Positions 1 to 7,595 of a stretch of 20,923 nucleotides of DNA are shown piece by piece (the first letter of the stretch is position 1; every line of letters begins with the position of its first letter). Location: NCBI GenBank assembly GCA_900552675.1, contig USAI01000038.1, forward strand, positions 1 through 20,923. Direction: 5' to 3'. The DNA is from an uncultured Prevotella sp. (GTDB taxonomy: Bacteria > Bacteroidota > Bacteroidia > Bacteroidales > Bacteroidaceae). Under the pieces are notes generated by a model that was not told the DNA's origin, did no database searches, and saw only the letters and a list, made by a program, of their open reading frames with translations. A program made the position numbers and the translations under genes.

Positions 1-43
1 AGTACTTGATGGAGATTACTGCAGTACTTGGGCCAAGTACTGG
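1..43. repeat. Palindromic element with two direct and one inverted AGTACTTG copies
   Basis: AGTACTTG occurs at 1-8 and 23-30 (22 bp apart). The second copy sits in a near-perfect palindrome: CAGTACTTGG at 22-31, one base, then CCAAGTACTG at 33-42. The element may extend beyond the left edge. Function unknown; it could be a structured RNA, a protein-binding site or a REP-like sequence. Confidence 0.7.
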
Positions 44-186
44 CGCACATATTTTTGAGGAATGAACCATATTGATGCTCTTTGGAGTTTTAGCGGACAG
101 CAATAACAAAATGAATACTCGCAATAATATATCATTAGATTGTTAAACCCAACAATATTATCTGAGGCGGAACATCATTGGTGTAA

Positions 187-226
187 AAAAGAAAAAAGGC
201 AAGCCGTGTTTGATGACGACTTGCCT
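187..226 (-). terminator. Intrinsic terminator of the 28-aa peptide unit
   Basis: Read on the minus strand, AGGCAAG (226-220) pairs with CTTGCCT (203-197), with three further pairs inside after one mismatch. It is followed by TTTTTTC (complement of 191-197) and another T-run. The position about 60 bases after the peptide stop codon fits a complete short transcript of roughly 240 nt. Confidence 0.75.
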
Positions 227-285
227 CTTTCGTTATATAAAACTAATTCAAATCTTTCTTTCCAAAAAGGAAAAGGGGCGATTGA

Positions 286-372
286 TTACTTGTTAGTATC
301 AATCTGGTGTCCCAATTTCACTGCCTGTGCAACTGTCGCTGCTACTAAGGCTACTACTACTAATGTAAACAT
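286..372 (-). CDS. 28-aa hydrophobic small protein
   Basis: The frame reads ATG to TAA over 29 codons and gives a peptide beginning MFTLVVVALVAATVAQAV and ending KLGHQIDTNK. Residues 2-18 are almost wholly hydrophobic and could form one membrane helix; the tail is polar with two lysines, one aspartate and one histidine. An AGAAAGG stretch lies about 9 bases upstream of the ATG. A Bacteroidetes-type promoter lies upstream and an intrinsic terminator downstream, so it has its own transcript. I do not recognise the family. Possible roles are a small membrane-protein partner or a type I toxin-like peptide. I see no antisense promoter that would support the toxin idea. The transcript could also act as a small RNA, with the frame incidental. 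Confidence 0.55.
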   Translation of the reverse strand: MFTLVVVALVAATVAQAVKLGHQIDTNK

Positions 373-432
373 AACTAAAACCTTTCTTTTAATCTTTTAA
401 ACTGTTATCTTATATCTCTCTTTTAGACAATG

Positions 433-464
433 CAAAATTACAACCTTTTTGCTGTGTGCGCAAA
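433..464 (-). promoter_or_regulatory. Bacteroidetes sigma-ABfr type promoter for the small peptide
   Basis: On the minus strand, TTTG (complement of 461-464) is followed by 20 bases and TAATTTTG (complement of 433-440). This matches the known Bacteroidetes -33 TTTG / -7 TAnnTTTG pattern exactly. The predicted start near 426 leaves a leader of about 55 nt before the ATG at 372. Confidence 0.65.
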
Positions 465-540
465 CAATTTTACACAAAACACGCTTTTCACCCCTTCTTT
501 ATTGATAGAGGTCAACAAATGTGACATTATGACATCTTTT

Positions 541-612
541 TGTAACACCGCTGTAACACGTTTTGGCAGACTTTAACCCACCAAAAGCCCCTACCGTAGT
601 CCACCAAAAGCC
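541..612. repeat. Short direct repeats TGTAACAC and CCACCAAAAGCC
   Basis: TGTAACAC is at 541-548 and 552-559, an 11-bp period or about one helical turn. The 12-mer CCACCAAAAGCC is at 578-589 and 601-612, a 23-bp period. Helical phasing suggests protein binding, but no regulator is identified. Confidence 0.55.
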
Positions 613-694
613 AAAGAACAACCCAAAACCGTAACCAAAAGATTAAAAAAGCGCAATTAAGCTTGTCTTTCTGCTCTATTTGAATAGTTTTTAT

Positions 695-702
695 TAAATT
701 TG
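695..702 (+). promoter_or_regulatory. -7 promoter element (TAAATTTG)
   Basis: TAAATTTG matches TAnnTTTG, 57 bp before the TTG start at 759. The only nearby TTTG (679-682) is 12 bp away, too close for a standard -33, so the upstream half is poor. The bases after it (CACACATATA) resemble those after the lysS element at 5661-5668. Confidence 0.45.
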
Positions 703-758
703 CACACATATACAATAACCCACATCCTTATTTATAATAAGGTAAAAGACATAAAGCG

Positions 759-1769
759 TTGAAAAAATATATAAACGACATATCAAAGGTGGCACTGTCG
801 CTATTGCTGGGCGGACTGATACTGTACTGGATGTACCGCGACTTCAATTTCGACGACATTATGCGCGTTATGTGCAACGACGTTAACTGGACGTGGATGC
901 TGCTGTCGTTCCCCTTCGGCATCTTAGCCCAAGCCTTTCGTGGCTGGCGCTGGAACCTGTCGCTGCGCCCGCTGGGCGAACGCCCCCGTTATAGCACCAG
1001 CGTGAACGCCGTATTTTTGTCATACGCCCTCAGTTTGGTCATTCCACGCATAGGCGAGTTTGCCCGTTGTGGCGTGTTGCGTCGTTACGATGGCGTGTCG
1101 TTTCCAAAAGCGTTGGGCACCGTTGTTACCGAGCGCGCTATCGACTCGTTGCTGGTGGCCCTCATTGCCGCCACCACCTTTTTATGGCAGATACGGGTGT
1201 TCAACGATTTCTTTGCACATACAGGCACCAGTATCGAAGGCATTTTGCGCGGCTTTTCAGTGGCAGGCTACATTGTTACCGCTGTGTGTGGCGTAGCCGT
1301 GTTGCTCATGCTGTGGTATCTGTTACGTAGATTTGCCATATATAATAAGGTAAAAGCCACGGTGGGTAGCATTTGGCAGGGCGTTATGTCGTTGCGCATT
1401 GTACAAAACAAAGGGCTGTTTATAGCCTATACGCTGGGCATCTGGCTGAGCTACTTCTTGCACTATTACCTCACCTTTTTCTGCTTCGAGTCGACCGCCC
1501 ATCTCGGACTATCGTGCGCACTGGTAACCTTTGTGGTAGGCAGCATTGCCGTGATTGTGCCCACCCCCAATGGTGCTGGCCCTTGGCACTTTGCCGTAAA
1601 AACCATGCTCATCTTGTATGGCGTGCACGACACCGATGCCCTCTACTTTGTACTCATCGTACACACGGTGCAAACCTTCTTGGTAGTGCTGCTCGGCGTA
1701 TATGCTTGGATGGCACTGTCGTTCACCCACAAACAGGTGGGTGCTAACGAAGCCGTGGCAGAACAATAA
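759..1769 (+). CDS. Flippase-like integral membrane protein (LPG synthase TM / UPF0104 family)
   Basis: This 336-aa polytopic protein has about eight hydrophobic segments, starting near residues 8-25 and 44-60. Family-type motifs are the first-loop AFRGWRW, RIGEFAR near residues 95-101, TERAID with E125-R126, and the late PTPNGAGPWH at 268-277. These match the domain shared by lysyl-phosphatidylglycerol synthases and AglD-type proteins. The soluble aminoacyl-transferase domain of MprF is absent, so it is a stand-alone flippase-like protein, probably moving a lipid or lipid-linked substrate in the inner membrane; the substrate is unknown. The start is TTG (MKKYINDI); the next in-frame ATG would remove the first membrane segment. 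pepD begins 33 bp after its stop and is probably co-transcribed. Confidence 0.85.
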   Translation: MKKYINDISKVALSLLLGGLILYWMYRDFNFDDIMRVMCNDVNWTWMLLSFPFGILAQAFRGWRWNLSLRPLGERPRYSTSVNAVFLSYALSLVIPRIGEFARCGVLRRYDGVSFPKALGTVVTERAIDSLLVALIAATTFLWQIRVFNDFFAHTGTSIEGILRGFSVAGYIVTAVCGVAVLLMLWYLLRRFAIYNKVKATVGSIWQGVMSLRIVQNKGLFIAYTLGIWLSYFLHYYLTFFCFESTAHLGLSCALVTFVVGSIAVIVPTPNGAGPWHFAVKTMLILYGVHDTDALYFVLIVHTVQTFLVVLLGVYAWMALSFTHKQVGANEAVAEQ

Positions 1770-1802
1770 AACAGAACGTGTTAAACAAAAAATATTAAGA
1801 TT

Positions 1803-3260
1803 ATGAGCGAGATCAAAAATCTAAAACCAGCATGCGTCTGGAAAAACTTTTATGCACTAACACAGGTGCCACGCCCCTCAGGACACCTTGAGAAAATTCA
1901 GCAGTTTCTGCTCGACTTTGCTGCCCAGGTGGGCGTAGAGGCTTTCAAAGACTCGGCTGGAAACATCGTTATGCGCAAACCAGCCACACCAGGCATGGAA
2001 AACCACAAAGGCGTCATTCTGCAGGCACATATGGACATGGTGCCACAGAAATCAAAAAACAGCGCACACAACTTTGAAACTGACCCCATCGAAACCTATA
2101 TCGATGGCGACTGGGTGCGCGCTCGTAACACCACACTGGGTGCCGACGACGGTCTGGGCGTAGCAGCTATCATGGCTGTAATGGAGGCAAAAGACCTGAA
2201 ACACGGTCCTGTTGAAGGCCTCATCACTGCCGACGAAGAGACGGGCATGTTTGGTGCCAACGATCTGCCTGAGGGCGAACTGAATGGCGACATCTTGCTC
2301 AACCTCGACTCAGAAACATGGGGAAAATTTGTTATCGGTAGCGCTGGTGGCGTCGATATCACCGCTACGCTCGACTATAAAGAAGTGGCCACCGACCCCG
2401 AAGACGTTGCTGTAAAGGTAACACTGAAGGGCCTGAAGGGTGGACACTCGGGCCTGGAGATACACCTGGGCCGTGGCAATGCCAACAAGATGATGGTACG
2501 CTTTGTGCGCGAAGCCATTGCCGAGTGTGAGGCTCGCCTGGCCACATGGCATGGTGGCAATATGCGCAACGCCATCCCCTTCGAGTGTGAAGTAGTGCTC
2601 ACCCTGCCGAAAGAAAACGTAGAGGCCCTGAACGAGATGGTGGCCGAATGGAAAGAGCGCTTCGCACACGAATATAAATGTATTGAAGAAGGCATCGAAT
2701 TCAGTGTCGAAACTGTGGCTACACCTGCCAACGAGGTGCCTGTTGAAATTCAAGACAATCTGGTCGACGCCATCTATGCTTGCCATAACGGCGTGCTACG
2801 CATGATACCCTCATTCCCCTCAGTAGTTGAAACCTCGTCAAACCTGGCTATCATCAACATTGCCGAGGGCAAGGCTGCCATCAAAATATTGGCACGTTCG
2901 GCTAACGAGACCATGAAAGACAATGTGGCTACCACCCTGGAAAGCTGCTTCTCAATGGCTGGCATGAAGGTAGAGCTGAGTGGCAGCTATGGCGGATGGG
3001 ACCCCAACACCGACAGCGAGATCTTGAAACTGCTTGAAAAGAACTATCTCGAACTGTTTGGCGAAGAGGCCGTTGAGCAGGTTGACCATGCTGGTTTAGA
3101 GTGCTCTGTCATTCTCGGCAAGTATCCTCACCTCGATGTAGTATCGCTCGGCCCGACGTTGCGCTCACCGCACACCACCATCGAACGTGCCTTCATTCCT
3201 ACAGTAGAGCCCTTCTGGCAGCTGTTAGAGAAGACCTTGCAGACGGTGCCTGTAAAGTAA
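1803..3260 (+). CDS. pepD: Aminoacyl-histidine dipeptidase (Xaa-His dipeptidase), M20 family
   Basis: This 485-aa cytosolic metallopeptidase should hydrolyse Xaa-His dipeptides such as carnosine and related short peptides. The di-zinc site is visible as H76 and D78 (AHMD), D115 (GADDG), catalytic E145 with metal-binding E146 (DEETG), D169 (LDSE) and H457 (SPHTT). Each is offset by four from the Vibrio PepD numbering I recall (H80, D119, E149/E150, D173, H461). The inserted dimerisation/lid domain carries LKGGHSG and follows the first half of the catalytic domain. The length is normal for the family and no key residue is missing. It follows the flippase-like gene closely and probably shares its transcript; no separate promoter is visible in the 33-bp gap. 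Confidence 0.95.
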   Translation: MSEIKNLKPACVWKNFYALTQVPRPSGHLEKIQQFLLDFAAQVGVEAFKDSAGNIVMRKPATPGMENHKGVILQAHMDMVPQKSKNSAHNFETDPIETYIDGDWVRARNTTLGADDGLGVAAIMAVMEAKDLKHGPVEGLITADEETGMFGANDLPEGELNGDILLNLDSETWGKFVIGSAGGVDITATLDYKEVATDPEDVAVKVTLKGLKGGHSGLEIHLGRGNANKMMVRFVREAIAECEARLATWHGGNMRNAIPFECEVVLTLPKENVEALNEMVAEWKERFAHEYKCIEEGIEFSVETVATPANEVPVEIQDNLVDAIYACHNGVLRMIPSFPSVVETSSNLAIINIAEGKAAIKILARSANETMKDNVATTLESCFSMAGMKVELSGSYGGWDPNTDSEILKLLEKNYLELFGEEAVEQVDHAGLECSVILGKYPHLDVVSLGPTLRSPHTTIERAFIPTVEPFWQLLEKTLQTVPVK

Positions 3261-3335
3261 CACGAAGCCAGTATTGTTTGTGAAGCCTTGTCAAAAGGCC
3301 ATCAACAACACTCAACATCATAGAACAACACAAAG

Positions 3336-3370
3336 GACAACAAAGACAACAAAGACAACAAAGACAACAA
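3336..3370. repeat. 9-bp tandem repeat (GACAACAAA, 3.9 copies)
   Basis: GACAACAAA is repeated three times exactly (3336-3362), then GACAACAA (3363-3370). Looser ACAACA copies extend left to about 3303. The T/G-rich tract at 3398-3459 is an imperfect reverse complement, so the RNA could form a long A/C versus G/T stem downstream of pepD. Confidence 0.8.
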
Positions 3371-3480
3371 TTCTTCATACAGCAATGTAAAAAGGCGATG
3401 TTGTTTTTGTTGTCTTTTTTATTGTTTTTGTTATCCTTTTATTGTTCAATGTTGTTTTTACTAATAAGCGCACCATATTG

Positions 3481-3511
3481 TTGGCTATGTGCCGAAAAAT
3501 CACTATTTTTG
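3481..3511 (+). promoter_or_regulatory. Bacteroidetes-type promoter for the GH20 gene
   Basis: TTG at 3481-3483, 20 bases, then TATTTTTG at 3504-3511. The -7 element matches TAnnTTTG exactly and the spacing is right. The predicted start is near 3518. Confidence 0.6.
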
Positions 3512-3592
3512 TAACCGAAAAGAAAAAGACACTTGTCTGCACACGGGCAAGCATTTCCTAATCAATCTTATCGAAATCTTAACGAAAAATTT

Positions 3593-5623
3593 ATGATACA
3601 ATGTTTTCTTCGTGGCCTCACAATGGCCATTGCGTTATCAGCCCTCACTAACTCTGCAAGCGCACAACAAAAAGGCACAGAACAACTATTGCCCCTACCC
3701 CAACACATACAAACCGCAAAAGGCGTGTTTAAAACAACCACCCCCATAAAGGTTGAAAACCAGGTGGGCGATATGGCGCAAAACGTGTTTATACAGCCGT
3801 GGGCTGCAACCTCTTCGGCCGATGCTAAGCGTGTGGTACGATACACTCAGCTGAGCAATGCCGCCTCGGCTGAAGCCTACCGCCTGCACGTGGGCACCGA
3901 CACCATTGAGGTGAGCGCCGCCTCACGCGAAGGCTTTATGAACGCCTGGCACACCATAGCACAATTATCAACAAAGAAAGGTGTGCCCTGTGCCGACATT
4001 GTTGACGAGCCCGCCTATAAATGGCGTGGACTGATGATTGACGTGGTGCGACACTTCTTCCCCATTAGCTTCTTGAAAGAGCAAATAAACGTGATGGCCA
4101 GCTACAAATTTAACCGTCTGCACCTGCATCTGACCGATGCCGAGGGATGGCGCATGGAGATTAAACGCTATCCGCGCCTTACTGACAGCATTGCCTATCG
4201 CCCCATAGAGCCGTGGCTGGAATGGCGCGAAGCAGGCACCCCCTACTGTTCGAAAGATGCACCAGGCGCTTATGGTGGCTATTATACGCAAGACGAACTA
4301 CGCGATTTGGTGGCCTACGCTGCCGAGCGAGGCATCACTATCGTGCCCGAAATAGAAATGCCAGGCCACTCGGGGGCCGTACTCACCGCCTACCCAGAAT
4401 TGTCGTGTACGCACGAGCCTCACAAGCAATCCGACTATTGTGCGGGCAGCATTGCCACCTACGATTTTCTTGAAAATGTGCTCACCGAGGTGATGGACGT
4501 GTTCCCTTCACACTACATACACGTAGGTGGCGACGAGGCTGCCAAGAAATCGTGGCCCACATGCCCACTGTGCCAAATGAAGATGCGCGAGCTGGGCACT
4601 GACAATGTAAACGACCTGCAAGCCTACTTCATCACACGTATGGGCCAATTTCTCAACCGTTTCGGACGACAACTGGTGGGTTGGGACGAGGTTACAGCAG
4701 GCGACCTGTCAAAGAACACCACTGTGATGGTGTGGCGTGGCACCAATCGTGCACACGAGGCCATCAAGCACGGATACGACGTGGTGCTCTCGCCCACCTC
4801 ACACTGCTACTTCGACCTCTATCAAGATGCCCCCGCCTTGCAGTTGCCCGCCTTCACAGGCTACATACCCCTTGAAAAGGTGTATAGCTATGTGCCTGGT
4901 GGCGATCTGCCCGAAGCCGAGCGCAAACTGGTAACAGGCGTGCAAGGCAACCTTTGGACCGAGCATGTAGCCACCACCGAACACGTTGAACAGATGCTGT
5001 GGCCACGTGGCATGGCGCTGGCCGAGATAGGCTGGAACGGCACACCCAAGAAAAACTATACCGAATTTCGTAAACGCGCCCTGCATCAGGTTGAGGTGCT
5101 GCGCAGCAAAGGTCAGCACCCCTTCGACCTGAAGCATGAGGTAGGACAGCGCCCCGAAGCGTTGAAGCCAGCAAAAAACAAGGCTCTGGGCGCTAAAGTG
5201 GTGTATAACAAGCCCATGAACAAGTCGTACACAGCGGGTGGCGAACAGGCACTGGTTGATGGCAAACGTGGTGGATGGGCCTACAGCGACGGACGCTGGC
5301 AAGCCTTCACTGGGTCGCCCGAAGCCATGGACGTTACCATCGACCTGGGCAAGACCACCTCGCTGTCAGGCATCGAGATAGGCTTCATGCAGATGACACG
5401 TCCAGGCGTAAACCTTCCCTCACAAGTAACCGTAGCCCTAAGCACCGATGGCGAAACCTTTACCCAGGTTTACAGCAAAGACGAGCCTCAAGAGCGCACA
5501 CTAAAAGCCCTATATCGCACACACGCATGGCGTGGCCATAAGTCGGCACGCTACATTAGGGTAAAGGCCAAAGCCTCTACCTTCGGCGGTTTTATCATGT
5601 GCGACGAGGTAATAGTTAAGTAA
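3593..5623 (+). CDS. Secreted beta-N-acetylhexosaminidase, GH20 with C-terminal F5/8-type domain
   Basis: This 676-aa exported enzyme should remove terminal beta-linked GlcNAc/GalNAc from glycans by substrate-assisted catalysis. A signal peptide (MIQCFLRGLTMAIAL..SASA, residues 1 to about 24) has no lipobox at the cleavage site, so it is predicted periplasmic or secreted. A GH20b-type domain precedes the barrel, which opens at W144-R145 and has R153-H154. The catalytic pair is D314-E315 (HVGGDEA). Pocket tryptophans are W364 (GWDEV) and W455 (LWTEH). The last 140 or so residues look like an F5/8 type C carbohydrate-binding domain. I chose ATG 3593 because it starts the signal peptide; the frame also opens at a TTG at 3533, which would put 20 polar residues in front. 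It appears monocistronic with its own promoter. Host or dietary glycan foraging is an inference. Confidence 0.93.
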   Translation: MIQCFLRGLTMAIALSALTNSASAQQKGTEQLLPLPQHIQTAKGVFKTTTPIKVENQVGDMAQNVFIQPWAATSSADAKRVVRYTQLSNAASAEAYRLHVGTDTIEVSAASREGFMNAWHTIAQLSTKKGVPCADIVDEPAYKWRGLMIDVVRHFFPISFLKEQINVMASYKFNRLHLHLTDAEGWRMEIKRYPRLTDSIAYRPIEPWLEWREAGTPYCSKDAPGAYGGYYTQDELRDLVAYAAERGITIVPEIEMPGHSGAVLTAYPELSCTHEPHKQSDYCAGSIATYDFLENVLTEVMDVFPSHYIHVGGDEAAKKSWPTCPLCQMKMRELGTDNVNDLQAYFITRMGQFLNRFGRQLVGWDEVTAGDLSKNTTVMVWRGTNRAHEAIKHGYDVVLSPTSHCYFDLYQDAPALQLPAFTGYIPLEKVYSYVPGGDLPEAERKLVTGVQGNLWTEHVATTEHVEQMLWPRGMALAEIGWNGTPKKNYTEFRKRALHQVEVLRSKGQHPFDLKHEVGQRPEALKPAKNKALGAKVVYNKPMNKSYTAGGEQALVDGKRGGWAYSDGRWQAFTGSPEAMDVTIDLGKTTSLSGIEIGFMQMTRPGVNLPSQVTVALSTDGETFTQVYSKDEPQERTLKALYRTHAWRGHKSARYIRVKAKASTFGGFIMCDEVIVK

Positions 5624-5660
5624 AAAATGTAAAAAAGGCACACCTTTCAGAAATATTTAG

Positions 5661-5668
5661 TAAATTTG
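5661..5668 (+). promoter_or_regulatory. -7 promoter element of lysS (TAAATTTG)
   Basis: TAAATTTG lies 63 bp before the lysS ATG, followed by CACATATTATAT. No good TTTG occurs 19-20 bp upstream, so only half of the promoter is supported. Confidence 0.45.
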
Positions 5669-5730
5669 CACATATTATATACACATCATGTGCGTTTTAC
5701 AAAATAAGGTGAACAAATAAAATATTATAT

Positions 5731-7473
5731 ATGAACGTTTTAGAACTTAGTGAACAAGAGATTGTAAGAAGACAAAGCCTGCAGGAACTGCGCAACATGG
5801 GTATTGATCCATACCCCGCTGCCGAATTCCCCACCAACGCCTTCTCAGAAGACATCAAGAACAACTTCAAGGACGAAGACGAGAAACAGGAGGTAGTGAT
5901 TGCTGGACGTATGATGAGCCGCCGCGTAATGGGCAAGGCCAGCTTCGTAGAACTGCAAGACTCGAAGGGACGTATACAGGTGTATGTTACACGCGACGAC
6001 ATCTGCCCCGACGATAATAAAGACCTCTATAACACCGTGTTCAAACGTTTGCTCGACATTGGCGACTTTATCGGCATTAAGGGTTATGTGTTCCGCACAC
6101 AAACAGGCGAAATATCGGTACACGCACAGTCACTCACACTGTTGGCCAAGAGCTTAAAGCCCCTGCCCATCGTAAAATATAAAGATGGCGTGGCCTACGA
6201 CAAATTTGACGACCCCGAGTTGCGCTACCGTCAGCGCTATGTCGACCTCATCGTAAACGATGGCGTAAAAGACACCTTCATGAAGCGCTCAACCATGCTG
6301 CGCACCCTGCGTCGCGTGCTCGACGAGGCGGGATATACCGAGGTAGAGACCCCCACCCTGCAAGCCATTGCTGGTGGTGCCAGCGCTCGCCCCTTCATCA
6401 CTCATTTCAACGCGCTGAACATTGACATGTATATGCGTATTGCCACCGAGCTGTATCTGAAACGTCTTATCGTAGGCGGCTTTGAGGGTGTGTACGAAAT
6501 TGGCAAGAACTTCCGCAACGAGGGTATGGACCGCAACCACAACCCCGAGTTTACCTGCATGGAGCTGTATGTGCAGTATAAAGATTATAACTGGATGATG
6601 TCGTTCACCGAGAAACTGCTCGAAACCATCTGTATAGCTGTAAACGGCAAACCCGAGAGCGAGGTTAACGGCAACATCATCAGCTTCAAGGCTCCTTACC
6701 GCCGTCTGCCCATTCTCGACGCCATTAAAGAGAAGACAGGCTTCGACTGCAACGGCAAGACCGAGGACGAAATTCGCGCCTTCTGCCTTGAAAAGGGTAT
6801 GGAGGTAGACGAAACTATGGGCAAAGGAAAACTCATCGACGAGCTGTTTGGCGAGTTCTGCGAAGGCACCTTCATACAGCCCACCTTTATCACCGACTAT
6901 CCTGTTGAGATGTCGCCACTGACAAAGATGCACCGTTCAAAACCTGGCCTTACCGAGCGCTTCGAGCTGATGGTAAACGGCAAAGAGCTGGCCAACGCCT
7001 ACTCGGAGCTGAACGACCCCATCGACCAGGAGAACCGTTTTATTGACCAGATGAAGCTGGCCGACAAGGGCGACGACGAGGCAATGATTATCGACAAAGA
7101 CTTCTTACGTGCCCTGCAGTATGGCATGCCCCCCACATCAGGCATCGGCATCGGTATCGACCGCTTGGCTATGCTTATGACAGGCCAAACCTATATTCAA
7201 GAGGTGCTGTTCTTCCCGCAAATGAAGCCCGAGAAGAAGATGCCCCAAAGCACTGCTAAAGAGTGGGAAACCATCGGTGTATCAGAAGATTGGATGTATG
7301 TGCTGCGCAAGGCTGGCTTCAACCTTATCTCTGACATCTGCGGCGAGAAAGCTCAGGGTCTGCAGCAAAAGATTGGCGAAATAAACAAGAAATACAAACT
7401 CGGCTACGAGAAACCTTCTGTAGACGACATTCAGGCTTGGATTGACAAGGCTAACGCCAACGCCAACGCCTAA
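5731..7473 (+). CDS. lysS: Lysine-tRNA ligase, class II
   Basis: This cytosolic 580-aa enzyme charges tRNA-Lys with lysine. An N-terminal OB-fold anticodon-binding domain (about residues 55-165) contains GRMMSRRVMGKASF. The class II core has motif 1 (LRRVLDEAGYTEVETP), motif 2 (NFRNEGMDRNHNPEFT, with R262 and E264) and motif 3 (GIGIGIDRLAML, 471-482, with R478). It is about 75 residues longer than E. coli LysS. The extra C-terminal part (ISDICGEKAQGLQQKI and following) is probably a small helical domain; a longer LysS is, as I recall, usual in Bacteroidales. It heads the lysS-gpsA-pgi-HAD run and has its own promoter half-site. Confidence 0.97.
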   Translation: MNVLELSEQEIVRRQSLQELRNMGIDPYPAAEFPTNAFSEDIKNNFKDEDEKQEVVIAGRMMSRRVMGKASFVELQDSKGRIQVYVTRDDICPDDNKDLYNTVFKRLLDIGDFIGIKGYVFRTQTGEISVHAQSLTLLAKSLKPLPIVKYKDGVAYDKFDDPELRYRQRYVDLIVNDGVKDTFMKRSTMLRTLRRVLDEAGYTEVETPTLQAIAGGASARPFITHFNALNIDMYMRIATELYLKRLIVGGFEGVYEIGKNFRNEGMDRNHNPEFTCMELYVQYKDYNWMMSFTEKLLETICIAVNGKPESEVNGNIISFKAPYRRLPILDAIKEKTGFDCNGKTEDEIRAFCLEKGMEVDETMGKGKLIDELFGEFCEGTFIQPTFITDYPVEMSPLTKMHRSKPGLTERFELMVNGKELANAYSELNDPIDQENRFIDQMKLADKGDDEAMIIDKDFLRALQYGMPPTSGIGIGIDRLAMLMTGQTYIQEVLFFPQMKPEKKMPQSTAKEWETIGVSEDWMYVLRKAGFNLISDICGEKAQGLQQKIGEINKKYKLGYEKPSVDDIQAWIDKANANANA

Positions 7474-7482
7474 CGCTTTTTG

Positions 7483-7564
7483 TTCACAATAAACGCACAA
7501 TGCATCATTCGCCTGCAACGAATGAACCGCTAACGACGAATGATGCATTGATGCCGGTTGTGAA
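7483..7564. repeat. Nested inverted repeat between lysS and gpsA
   Basis: The inner arms are AATGCATCATTCG (7499-7511) and CGAATGATGCATT (7537-7549), 13 bp without mismatch. The outer arms are TTCACAA (7483-7489) and TTGTGAA (7558-7564). Unpaired stretches between them are 9 and 8 bases, so the hairpin is nearly symmetrical. The loop holds a second CGAATGA (7519-7525), which could pair with the left arm instead. No T-run follows, so it is not a standard terminator. Confidence 0.8.
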
Positions 7565-7595
7565 TGATGATTTATGAATTATCAATTGAAGCAAG

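Larger units (their letters stand above)
1..285. other. Left-edge non-coding stretch
   Basis: I see no convincing gene here. It opens with a palindromic element (1-43, listed separately). A weak hairpin lies at 139-156 (ATTGTT, loop AAACCC, AACAAT) and has no T-run, so I do not call it a terminator. The right part is the 3' end of the minus-strand small transcription unit. An 86-codon plus-strand open frame starting at 140 runs across that terminator and the peptide gene in antisense; its composition is not protein-like. Confidence 0.6.
373..758. other. Non-coding spacer between divergent units
   Basis: This stretch holds the minus-strand promoter at 433-464, two pairs of direct repeats (TGTAACAC at 541 and 552; CCACCAAAAGCC at 578 and 601), and the promoter candidate for the plus-strand gene at 695-702. 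No open frame here has protein-like composition. Confidence 0.6.
3261..3592. other. Spacer with tandem and inverted repeats and the hexosaminidase promoter
   Basis: No gene is visible. The left part is an A/C-rich tandem repeat whose T/G-rich imperfect complement follows at about 3398-3459. The right part has the promoter at 3481-3511 and a leader of about 75 nt before the ATG at 3593. Confidence 0.6.

Noticed and set aside
140..400. 86-codon plus-strand open frame
   Set aside because: It runs antisense through the terminator and gene of the 28-aa peptide. Its composition is not protein-like, and no promoter or family pattern supports it.
5634..5647. Small hairpin AAAGG-CACA-CCTTT after the hexosaminidase gene
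   Set aside because: Only five base pairs and no T-run, so too weak to call as a terminator.
6289..6933. Minus-strand open frame of 214 codons inside lysS
   Set aside because: It is antisense to the LysS catalytic core and has no independent support.
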